64,000 bases of DNA from Nonomuraea deserti (GTDB lineage Bacteria; Actinomycetota; Actinomycetes; Streptosporangiales; Streptosporangiaceae). Every line of letters starts with the position of its first letter. The first letter of the stretch is position 1. The DNA is taken from positions 1 to 64,000 of the forward strand of contig NZ_SMKO01000011.1 of assembly GCF_004348685.1 (NCBI RefSeq), given 5' to 3'. Shown here piece by piece: positions 54,824-62,024 of this stretch. Under the pieces are notes generated by a model. The model saw nothing but the letters and a program-made list of their open reading frames with translations. It was not told where the DNA came from and searched no databases. The translations under genes and the position numbers were made by a program.

Positions 54824-54953
54824 GGAACGGCGGACCCGCACGGTCGAGCACGACGGATCAGGGCGGGTCGACCACGCGGACACGGACCGGAACGGCGGAC
54901 CCGCACGGTCGAGCGTGGCGGCTCAGGGCGGGTCGACCACGCGGACACGGACC
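54824..54953. repeat. 65-bp tandem repeat covering the acVLRF1 gene tail
   Basis: Units 54824-54888 and 54889-54953 open GGAACGGCGGACCCGCACGG and differ at a few positions. The second holds the last codons and stop of the minus-strand acVLRF1 gene; the first is its downstream copy. A diverged third unit may precede them from about 54750. Confidence 0.9.
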
Positions 54954-55579
54954 GCGCGGAACGTGGGCGGAGTGTCCTTCAGCACCGCCAGCTTGGGGTC
55001 GGGCACCACCAGGAACGGCTCGGTCTCCAGGGCCAGCAGGGGCGCGAGCCGCCGGTCGTGCCGCAGGGCGCCGCCCGCCCGCCGGTCCCCTCCGAGCACC
55101 ACCGCGTCCAGCTCCGGCAGGTGCGGCGAGAGCACCCGCACCGCCGTGGCCACCGCATCGTCGAACGCCTCGGCCGCCTGCTTACGCCGCCTGCGGGCGT
55201 AGCGCTGCTGGGACCATCCCCCTGCCGCCGTGCGCCCCTGCACCAGCCGTGACCCCACCTTCGAGGCGACCAGGGCGGAGCCGTGGAAGACACCGGCGGC
55301 GTACCCGCCGAGCCGCACCAGGAACACTCCCACCCGCCGCTCCGCCGACGCGTGGGCGACCAGCCGGGTGACGTGCGGCGGCCCCGGTGGCGACATGGGC
55401 GGGAAGGGCACGTGCAGCTCGGCCAGCGCGCCGTCGGCGGCGAGCAGCCGGACCACCCGGCCGTCCCCCGAGGGGGAGAAGGGTCCGTGGCGGCCGGCGA
55501 ACCCGTCGATCCACGGGTGCAGGCGCTCCGGCGGCACGGTCACCCACCGGCCGCCGCCACCGGCCGGACGCGCGCTCAT
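54923..55579 (-). CDS. acVLRF1-type peptidyl-tRNA hydrolase / release factor
   Basis: A 218-residue actinobacterial VLRF1-domain protein, related to Vms1/eRF1-like release factors that free stalled nascent chains from tRNA. RWVTVPPERLHPWIDGFAGRHG opens it. The catalytic-loop region reads KVGSRLVQGRTAAGGWSQQR followed by YARRRRKQA, with the glutamines expected for water positioning. VVLGGDRRAGGALRHDRRLAPLLALE and FLVVPDPKLAVL complete the fold. It acts in cytoplasmic ribosome quality control. ATG 55579 is the start. Its 3' end is inside the 65-bp repeat. Confidence 0.85.
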   Translation of the reverse strand: MSARPAGGGGRWVTVPPERLHPWIDGFAGRHGPFSPSGDGRVVRLLAADGALAELHVPFPPMSPPGPPHVTRLVAHASAERRVGVFLVRLGGYAAGVFHGSALVASKVGSRLVQGRTAAGGWSQQRYARRRRKQAAEAFDDAVATAVRVLSPHLPELDAVVLGGDRRAGGALRHDRRLAPLLALETEPFLVVPDPKLAVLKDTPPTFRAVRVRVVDPP

Positions 55580-55608
55580 GGTCGGAAGGCTAGCCCACGC
55601 GATCGCGA

Positions 55609-55759
55609 CGGGACACACGCCCACGCTCCGAAAGCCACCCCACGCCACCGGACACACGCCCACGGACCCAAGGCCAGCCCACGCCACCGGACACACGCCC
55701 ACGGACCCAAGGCCAGCCCACGCCACCGGACACACGCCCACGGGGCCGGAAGGCCGGCC
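55609..55759. repeat. 39-bp tandem repeat between divergent genes
   Basis: Two identical 39-bp units (55649-55687, 55688-55726) opening CGGACACACGCCCACGGACC are flanked by a diverged 40-bp unit (55609-55648) and a partial unit (55727-55759). They fill most of the 258-bp gap between acVLRF1 (minus) and the EAL-CBS gene (plus), where both promoters should lie. Confidence 0.92.
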
Positions 55760-55837
55760 GACGGCATCGTGATCAGGACGGGTGAGAACCCAAGCGGAAA
55801 TGTCGGTTAACTTTGCATCGCGGGACTTCTGCGGCGG

Positions 55838-56887
55838 ATGTGCCTCCAGCACCATCTGTACGTGTCCTCCCTGCTCACCAGCCCCATGGTGGATCTCGAC
55901 ACCGGGGCCGTCATCGCGCACCCGGCCGTCGTCGACTCCGCCGGCGTCCTCCGCGCGGCCCCGCTGCCCATGGTGCTCGAACTGCCCATCCGGGTGGTGC
56001 TGTCGGGCGCGGGCGCGCTGGCTCCCCTGCACGAGGCGCTCAGGAGCGCGGGCAGACACCCGCGCGAGGCGATCCTGCTGCTCACCGGAGCGGTCCACGA
56101 GCAGGACCGGCCGCTGCTCAGGGCAGGGCTGGACGGCACGCGCACGATCGGTTACCTGCTCGGCTTCGCGGACGTCGGCACCGGCGGCGCGGCGCTCGAC
56201 CTGGTCTCGGAGTCGTCGCCGTACCTGCTGGCCCTCAGTCCCGAGCTGGTGGCGCGCATCCCCGCCGACCACCGGGCGATCGCGGTGGCGCGGGCGGTGG
56301 TGTCGCTGGCCCGTGGCATCGGCGCGCACGTCCTGGCCCCGGGCGTCGAGCGCGAGCCGCAGGTGGCGGTGGTCCGCGGCCTCGGCGTGCGCCTCGCGCA
56401 CGGGCCCCTGCTCGCCCCCGGCCCCGACGGCGAGGTGCGAGTGCCGCTGCCCGTCGCCGACGAGTCGCCCGCCACGGTGATGCTCGGCCCGCGCGTGCAG
56501 GAACTGCTGATCCCGGCCGTGACGCTGCCGGAGGCGGCGAGGGCGGAGGAGGCGGTGGCTGCGTTCGGGCACGAGCCGACGATCACCAGCGTGATCCTGG
56601 TGGACGAGTTCCAGCGGCCCATGGGCAGCCTGGACCGCAGCCGGTTCCTGCTGTCGTTCGCCGCCCGCTACGGGCACGCCCTGCACGGCGCGAAGCCGGC
56701 GCGGCGGCTGGCCGACCCGCCGCGCACGGTCCCGCGGACGACCCCTGCGGTCGCGGCCATGCAGGCGGCGGGCAGGGACGCGGCCCGCGTCTACGACGAC
56801 CTGGTGGTGACCGACGAGCTCAACCGCTGCCTGGGCATCGTCCGCGTCTCCGACCTGATCAGGCAGGTCACGTCGGCCAGAAGCTGA
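55838..56887 (+). CDS. Degenerate EAL domain protein with C-terminal CBS pair
   Basis: A 349-residue protein. Residues 18-205 follow the EAL phosphodiesterase pattern (MVDLDTGAVIAHPAVV, TIGYLLGFADVGTGGAALDLVSESSPYLLALSPELV, GIGAHVLAPGVE) but the catalytic E-A-L is replaced by H-P-A, so cyclic-di-GMP hydrolysis is unlikely. Residues 225-349 look like a CBS pair (ITSVILVDEFQRPMGSLDRSRFL ... LVVTDELNRCLGIVRVSDLIRQV). A binding or sensory role is probable. ATG 55838 lacks a good SD; ATG 55886 is possible. Confidence 0.72.
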   Translation: MCLQHHLYVSSLLTSPMVDLDTGAVIAHPAVVDSAGVLRAAPLPMVLELPIRVVLSGAGALAPLHEALRSAGRHPREAILLLTGAVHEQDRPLLRAGLDGTRTIGYLLGFADVGTGGAALDLVSESSPYLLALSPELVARIPADHRAIAVARAVVSLARGIGAHVLAPGVEREPQVAVVRGLGVRLAHGPLLAPGPDGEVRVPLPVADESPATVMLGPRVQELLIPAVTLPEAARAEEAVAAFGHEPTITSVILVDEFQRPMGSLDRSRFLLSFAARYGHALHGAKPARRLADPPRTVPRTTPAVAAMQAAGRDAARVYDDLVVTDELNRCLGIVRVSDLIRQVTSARS

Positions 56888-57085
56888 CGACCTCCCGCGG
56901 GTCGGGCTGGTACGCGGCCTTCACCGGCGGCACCCCGGCCCTCCCGGACGCCGCGCCCGGCCATCATACGTCGGTGCCGGCCTTTCGCCGCCGACCGATG
57001 TTCGCGGTCCGCGACGACCAGGGCGCCGTACCCCGACAGAACCCCGCCGTCCCCTTCCTGGGGATCCGAGCGGGCACGACAGGGT

Positions 57086-57112
57086 CTCCCCGGCACGTCC
57101 CGTGCCGGGGAG
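57086..57112 (-). terminator. Strong hairpin terminator downstream of hisG
   Basis: CTCCCCGGCACG and CGTGCCGGGGAG form a perfect 12-bp stem with the 3-nt loop TCC, 43 bp past the hisG stop. It may serve both strands, since the EAL-CBS gene ends 199 bp away; the rest of that 268-bp gap shows only the repeat below. Confidence 0.8.
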
Positions 57113-57172
57113 TGTCAGAGGCGGCAGGCGTGCGGCACGTGCCATGCCAGAAGTGTCAGAGGCGGCAGGCGT
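57111..57172. repeat. Duplicated hisG tail, 21-bp direct repeat
   Basis: The same 21-mer, beginning AGTGTCAGAGGC, lies at 57111-57131 and 57152-57172. The second copy contains the last codons and stop of hisG; the first is downstream and touches the terminator stem. Confidence 0.92.
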
Positions 57173-58001
57173 AGATGTCGGTGACCAGGATGGCCCGCGC
57201 GCCGATGTCCCAGAGCTGGTCCATCACCTGCTGGTGGCCCTTGCGCCGGACCATCGCGCGCACGGCCACCCACCCCTCGCGGTGCAGCGGGGAGACCGTG
57301 GGCCCCTCCATGCCGGGCGTGAGGGCGATGGCCTCCTCGATGCGCTCGGCGCGGATGTCGTAGTCCATCATGACGAAGTCGCGGGCGTGCACGACGCCCT
57401 GGAGGCGGCGTACGAGCTGGTCGAGGCCCTGCGTCTCCGGCGCGCTCTGCTGCTTGATCAGCACGCCTTCCGAGCGCATGATCGGCTCGCCGAACACCTC
57501 GAGGCCGACGTTGCGCAGCGTGGTGCCGGTCTCGACGACGTCGGCGACGGCGTCGGCCACGCCCAGCCGGATCGCGGTCTCGACGGCGCCGTCGAGTTTG
57601 ATCACGCGTGCGTCGACGCCCTGGTCGGAGAGGTATTTGTCGAGCAGCCCCGTGTAGGAGGTGGCGATGCGCCGGCCGTCGAGGTCTTTGACCGACGCCA
57701 TCGTGCCCGCCATGGCGGCCAGCCGGAAGGTGGAGCCGCCGAAACCGAGCGGCATGATCTCCTCGACCGGGGCGCCCGAGTCGATCAGCATGTCGCGGCC
57801 GGTGATGCCGGCGTCGAGGGTGCCCTCGCCGACGTAGACGGCGATGTCGCGGGGGCGCAGGAAGAACAGCTCGCAGCCGCTGGCCTCGTCGACCACGACG
57901 AGCTCCTTGCTGTCCCTGCGCGGCCGGTAGCCGGCCTCTTTGAGCATGCTCTGGGCGGCCTCGCTGAGGGCGCCCTTGTTGGGTACTGCCAGACGCAGCA
58001 T
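57156..58001 (-). CDS. hisG: ATP phosphoribosyltransferase, long form
   Basis: A 281-residue long-form HisG that joins ATP and PRPP in the first step of histidine synthesis. MLRLAVPNKGALSEAAQSML opens the catalytic domain; the PRPP loop appears as DLDGRRIATSYTGLLDKYL and VADVVETGTTLRNVGLEV. The C-terminal ACT-like regulatory domain (residues about 205-281) includes PTVSPLHREGWVAVRAMV, the histidine feedback site. AAAGGACC precedes the ATG. It lies 62 bp downstream of hisE. Confidence 0.96.
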   Translation of the reverse strand: MLRLAVPNKGALSEAAQSMLKEAGYRPRRDSKELVVVDEASGCELFFLRPRDIAVYVGEGTLDAGITGRDMLIDSGAPVEEIMPLGFGGSTFRLAAMAGTMASVKDLDGRRIATSYTGLLDKYLSDQGVDARVIKLDGAVETAIRLGVADAVADVVETGTTLRNVGLEVFGEPIMRSEGVLIKQQSAPETQGLDQLVRRLQGVVHARDFVMMDYDIRAERIEEAIALTPGMEGPTVSPLHREGWVAVRAMVRRKGHQQVMDQLWDIGARAILVTDIYACRL

Positions 58002-58063
58002 GTCAGGTCCTTTGTTGTCTCTGTCGCTTCTCCAGGGCTTGCCGGTGACGGGCGCGTCGCGCC

Positions 58064-58327
58064 CTAGAGATGCTTGTAGACCTGGTCGAGCCCGATGCCC
58101 TTGGCGATCATGAGCACCTGCACGTGGTAGAGCAGTTGTGAGATCTCCTCGGCGGCTCTGTCGTCCGACTCGTGCTCGGCGGCCATCCAGCTCTCGGCGG
58201 CCTCCTCGACGACCTTCTTGCCGATGGCATGGACGCCGGCGTCGAGCGCGGCCACGGTGCCCGAGCCCGCGGGCCGGGTGGCGGCTTTCTCTGACAGCTC
58301 GGCGAACAGCTCTTCGAAGGTCTTCAT
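58064..58327 (-). CDS. hisE: Phosphoribosyl-ATP pyrophosphatase
   Basis: An 87-residue HisE that hydrolyses phosphoribosyl-ATP to phosphoribosyl-AMP in histidine synthesis. [46 protein letters not shown] carries the MazG-like metal-binding glutamates (EEAAESW and [11 protein letters not shown]). The product of hisG downstream is its substrate, and the hisE-hisG order is usual for actinomycetes. The start ATG 58327 gives the family N-terminus. Confidence 0.95.
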   Translation of the reverse strand: MKTFEELFAELSEKAATRPAGSGTVAALDAGVHAIGKKVVEEAAESWMAAEHESDDRAAEEISQLLYHVQVLMIAKGIGLDQVYKHL

Positions 58328-58552
58328 TGGTCTCTCTCGTCGATTGGCTGACGTGCCTGTCAAGCCTAGTCTGCGCCAGGCACTGGCGCTGCCCGGTGTC
58401 CGCCACGCGGGACGCCTCGGCCGACGGACGGGGGACACATCGGACGATTCACCGCACTTTACCCCAAGCTCAGTGAGCGGCACGCGAGGCCCCGGTCCGG
58501 GCAGCGGGCGGGGAGAGACCGTCAGGCGGTGAACCGAGAAAGCAGCGCACGA

Positions 58553-58563
58553 TGAAAGTTTCA
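58553..58563. promoter_or_regulatory. Palindrome TGAAAGTTTCA upstream of the orphan importer
   Basis: Identical to the core of the GH43-upstream palindrome at 8291-8301. It lies 184 bp before the binding-protein gene. The gap 58328-58746 (419 bp) also holds the hisE promoter side and the palindrome at 58628; no gene is seen in it. Confidence 0.5.
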
Positions 58564-58627
58564 GACATCGTTGTCAAGGATCAGCACCTTGTCCAACCGC
58601 CCTACGAGCCATCGGGCCTGCCTATTG

Positions 58628-58647
58628 TCACTTACCCGTTTAAGTGA
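58628..58647. promoter_or_regulatory. Palindrome TCACTTACCCGTTTAAGTGA upstream of the orphan importer
   Basis: Perfect 7-bp arms TCACTTA/TAAGTGA around CCCGTT, 99 bp before the binding-protein start. The form suits a LacI- or GntR-type regulator. The sequence is far more AT-rich than its surroundings. Confidence 0.55.
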
Positions 58648-58746
58648 TGAGATCCCAGCAGCAGTAGGCGGGCACCGGCTCCACGCACATCCGCACGCCC
58701 TCAGCGGGAGCTCCGGAGCCCCTCCGACCGATAGATCGGATTGCCC

Positions 58747-60003
58747 ATGCGACGAACGATGGCAGCGTGCAGCACGATCCTGCTGGCGGTTCTGAGCGCG
58801 GCCTGCGCCACGAGCGGCCAGACCCAGACCGAGCAGGCCGCCCAGAACGCCCCCGCCACCCTGTCCTTCTGGTCCACCGGCGGGGACGACGAGACCGCGA
58901 CCTTCCAGAAGGCGGCCGATCTCTACCACCAGAAGCATCCGAACGTGACCATCAAGGTGCAGACCCTGGCCTGGAGCGACGCGTACGCCAAACTGCTGGC
59001 GGCGGCCACCAGCCGCAGCGGTCCCGACATCATCTCCGGCGGCATGACCTGGACCATCCAGTTCGGCGCCAGGGGCGCCATGGTGGACCTGCGCAAGCAC
59101 GGCGGCGACGCGCTCAAGGCGCAGGCGCTGCCCGCCCAGTGGGAGTCGGCCGTCTCGCCCGACGGCTCCGTGTTCGGCGTGCCGCTGGACATGTCGACCA
59201 TGACCCTCTACTACCGCACCGACCTGCTGGAGAAGGCCGACGTCGAGCCGCCCAGGACATGGGAGGAGCTGCCCGAGGCGATCGACAGGCTCAAGGCGGC
59301 CGGGGTGAAGAAGCCCTACAGCCAGGACTGGGGCAACCTGGACTGGATCGGCTACTTCAACTACCTCTACCAGGCGGGCGGCTCGTTCTACACCTCCGAC
59401 TGCAAGCCCTCGCTCGACACCCCGCAGGCCGAGCGGGCGCTGAAGTACTGGGTGGACCTCTACCGCGAGCACGGCGCGCCCACCGCCACCGTGGAGGGCT
59501 CCGACGCCCTGGACACCGGCACGGCGATGGTGGTGGCGGGCAACTGGATCGCCAAGGGCATCGACCTCAACAAGCCGAAGCTCAAGGGCAAGTGGGCGAT
59601 GGCCACGCTGCCGGCGGGCCCCGCGGGGCCGACCACGTTCATCGGCGGCAGGGCGATCGGCGTGACCTCCTTCAGCAAGCACATCAGGACCGCCGCGGAC
59701 TTCGTCACGTTCCTGTACAGCGACGAGGCCATCGCCGCGATCTCGGACGAGGCCAAGAAGCGGAACATCTCCTACATCCCGCCGCGACCCGACAAGATCG
59801 TGGACGGCTCGGTGTTCACACCCGAGCAGGCTCAGGTCTTCGAGTCGGCGATCAGGACGGGCAAGGCCGCGCCCGGCTGCCCGGGCTGGGACGAGAGCGC
59901 GTCGGACGTGGCCAAGCAACTCCAGTCGGTGATCCTGGGCAAGGCGGACGTCAGGACCGCGCTGGCGGAGGCCGCCGAGGTCATGGAGCGCAACGCCCGG
60001 TAA
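58747..60003 (+). CDS. Sugar ABC transporter substrate-binding lipoprotein (orphan importer)
   Basis: A 418-residue family-1 solute-binding lipoprotein. The lipobox is VLSAACATS; TLSFWSTGGDDETATFQKAADLYHQKHPNVTIKV begins the sugar-binding fold. It serves the two permeases downstream; no ATPase, glycosidase or regulator gene is attached. ATG 58747 is chosen over the TTG at 58741; neither has a clear SD. Two palindromes lie upstream, one shared with GH43, so arabino-oligosaccharides are a possible ligand (inference). Confidence 0.9.
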   Translation: MRRTMAACSTILLAVLSAACATSGQTQTEQAAQNAPATLSFWSTGGDDETATFQKAADLYHQKHPNVTIKVQTLAWSDAYAKLLAAATSRSGPDIISGGMTWTIQFGARGAMVDLRKHGGDALKAQALPAQWESAVSPDGSVFGVPLDMSTMTLYYRTDLLEKADVEPPRTWEELPEAIDRLKAAGVKKPYSQDWGNLDWIGYFNYLYQAGGSFYTSDCKPSLDTPQAERALKYWVDLYREHGAPTATVEGSDALDTGTAMVVAGNWIAKGIDLNKPKLKGKWAMATLPAGPAGPTTFIGGRAIGVTSFSKHIRTAADFVTFLYSDEAIAAISDEAKKRNISYIPPRPDKIVDGSVFTPEQAQVFESAIRTGKAAPGCPGWDESASDVAKQLQSVILGKADVRTALAEAAEVMERNAR

Positions 60004-60089
60004 CCGCCTTCCGGGACCGGGCGCCGGCCGGTCCCGGCCTGCCCTCGTTCCCGGGAATCCAGGAGATCCACGAGATCCAGGAGTTCGAC

Positions 60090-61001
60090 ATGGCCTCCCC
60101 CGTCCCCCTGAGCCGCAGGCTACGCCGCTACGGCACCTCGTACGCGATGCTCCTGCCGTTCCTCGCGTTGTTCGCGGGGTTCCTGATCTGGCCGCTGGCC
60201 AACTCGCTCTACCTGAGCTTCACCACGTTCGACGGGATCAACCCCGCGGCGTTCACCGGCCTGGACAACTTCCGGCTGCTGGCGGAGGACACCAGGTTCC
60301 ACCACGCGCTGAGCAACACGGGCCTGTACGTGGTGGCGTCGGTCGTGCTCGGCACGCTGCTCTCGCTGGGCCTGGCGCTCGCGTTCAGCGGCACCGGCTG
60401 GCCCCACCGGATCATGCGTACGGTGTTCTTCCTGCCCTCGGTGACCTCCTCCATCGCGCTCATGCTGATGTGGAAGTGGGTGTTCTTCCCCAGCGACGTG
60501 GGCCTGGGCAACACGATCGTGAGCTGGTTCGGCGGCCAGGCCGTCGCCTGGCTGGCCACACCGGGCCTGGCGATCCCGATCCTGGTGCTGATGTCGGTAT
60601 GGGGCGGCATGGGCTACGGCATGGTGCTGTACGTCGCCGGCCTCGGCGCGATCCCCCACGAGTACTACGAGGCCGCCAGGATCGACGGCGCGTCCACCTG
60701 GCGGCAGTTCCGGCACATCACGCTGCCGCTGCTGCGCCCGGTCACCACCTATGTGGTGGTGACCGGCCTGATCGGCGCCTTCCAGGTGTTCGAGGCCGTC
60801 TACATCGTCTTCCAGACGGGCGCCAACAACGTCGGCGGCGTGCTCGACTCGGGCCTGATGATCGTCCCCTACCTCTACGACCAGGGGTTCACCCACTTCA
60901 GGCTGGGCTACGCCTCGGCGATCGCCTGGGTGCTCTTCCTGGTCATCTTCGTGCTGAGCCTCGTCAACCTGCGCGTGGGCCGCGCCATGAAGGAGCTGTG
61001 A
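60090..61001 (+). CDS. Sugar ABC transporter permease (MalF type)
   Basis: A 303-residue permease with six predicted helices, starting SYAMLLPFLALFAGFLIWPLANSLYLSF. The EAA loop is YYEAARIDGASTWRQFRHITLPLLRP. The start ATG 60090 follows CAGGAG; the 86-bp gap from the binding-protein stop contains a short GAGATCCA(G/C) repeat just ahead of the SD. Its last base overlaps the next permease start. Confidence 0.92.
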   Translation: MASPVPLSRRLRRYGTSYAMLLPFLALFAGFLIWPLANSLYLSFTTFDGINPAAFTGLDNFRLLAEDTRFHHALSNTGLYVVASVVLGTLLSLGLALAFSGTGWPHRIMRTVFFLPSVTSSIALMLMWKWVFFPSDVGLGNTIVSWFGGQAVAWLATPGLAIPILVLMSVWGGMGYGMVLYVAGLGAIPHEYYEAARIDGASTWRQFRHITLPLLRPVTTYVVVTGLIGAFQVFEAVYIVFQTGANNVGGVLDSGLMIVPYLYDQGFTHFRLGYASAIAWVLFLVIFVLSLVNLRVGRAMKEL

Positions 61002-61957
61002 TGGCCGTCGCCCCGATGGACACCGTCGCCCCGGTCCGGCGGCCGCCGCGCAGGGCGGAGACCGGCGCGGGCAGGCGCTCACGGATCAACGGGCACCTGC
61101 TGCGCCTGCCGTTCTACCTGCTGGCGCTGACGATGGTGGCGCCGTTCTACTGGCTGCTCATCACGGTGTTCAAGCCGCCGTCCGAGCTGGCCAGGACGCC
61201 GCCGTCGTTCGTGCCGCGGTCGCCGACGTTCGCCAACTTCTACGACCCCGGGTGGACCGCCCAAGGGGTCAACCCCGGCCACCTGCAGGGCATCTTCCAG
61301 CGTTTCCAGGTGGACTTCGGGTTCTGGCGCTTCCTGTTCAACAGCCTGCTCATCACCACGACCATCACGGCCGGCTCGCTGCTGATCTGCTCGCTGGCCG
61401 CGTACGTGATCGCCAAGCACGACATCAGGGGCCGCCGGGTCATCTTCCTGATGATCATCGCGTCGATGATGGTGCCCTGGCAGACCACGCTGATCCCCAA
61501 CTACGTGATCATGCGGAACCTGGGGTGGCTGGACAGCTACGCCGCGTACATCGTCCCGGCGCTGGCCAAGGCGTTCGTGCTCTTCTTCCTCGTGCAGTTT
61601 CTGCAGTCGTTGCCGAACGAGCTGATCCAGGCCGCCCGGGTGGACGGCGCCGGGGAGTGGCGGATCTGGTGGCGGATCGTGCTGCCGCTGCTGCGGCCGG
61701 CGCTCGCCGCGATGTCGATCTTCATCGTCCTCGCGGAGTGGAACAACTTCCTCTGGCCGCTCATCATCGTGCAGAGCGACGAGATGGCCAACCTGCCGGT
61801 CGCGCTGGCCAGGCTCAACTCCTACTTCGCCGGGCCCGACCACCAGGGCGCCATCATGGCGGGCGGGCTGCTCGCGTCGGTTCCGACGATCGTCTTCTTC
61901 CTGGTCTTCCAGCGGTACTTCACCCGCGGCATCGCGCTGAGCGGCCTGAAGGGCTGA
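61001..61957 (+). CDS. Sugar ABC transporter permease (MalG type)
   Basis: A 318-residue permease with a basic N-terminal tail and six predicted helices from LPFYLLALTMVAPFYWLLITVFKPP. The EAA loop is LIQAARVDGAGEWRIWWRIVLPLLRPA, and the protein ends in the usual GIALSGLKG. It completes the orphan importer, which needs a shared MsiK-type ATPase from elsewhere. A strong bidirectional terminator follows. Confidence 0.92.
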   Translation: MAVAPMDTVAPVRRPPRRAETGAGRRSRINGHLLRLPFYLLALTMVAPFYWLLITVFKPPSELARTPPSFVPRSPTFANFYDPGWTAQGVNPGHLQGIFQRFQVDFGFWRFLFNSLLITTTITAGSLLICSLAAYVIAKHDIRGRRVIFLMIIASMMVPWQTTLIPNYVIMRNLGWLDSYAAYIVPALAKAFVLFFLVQFLQSLPNELIQAARVDGAGEWRIWWRIVLPLLRPALAAMSIFIVLAEWNNFLWPLIIVQSDEMANLPVALARLNSYFAGPDHQGAIMAGGLLASVPTIVFFLVFQRYFTRGIALSGLKG

Positions 61958-61960
61958 AAC

Positions 61961-62003
61961 GGCGCTGCCCGCCGCACCATGGTCAGGTGCGGCGGGCAGC
62001 GCC
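61961..62003. terminator. Bidirectional hairpin terminator
   Basis: An 18-bp perfect stem, arms 61961-61978 and 61986-62003, with a 7-nt loop. It lies between the convergent permease and helicase genes and should end both transcripts. Confidence 0.9.
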
Positions 62004-62024
62004 GGAATCACGGACGGAGGGGCG

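Noticed and set aside
54720-55202. Plus-strand open frames across the repeat region at the acVLRF1 tail
   Set aside because: They translate the tandem repeats and the antisense of acVLRF1 into RTRTVERGGS-like low-complexity sequence, with no SD.
55609-55759. CRISPR array
   Set aside because: The 39-bp units are contiguous with no unique spacers, the array is short and no cas gene is in the window.
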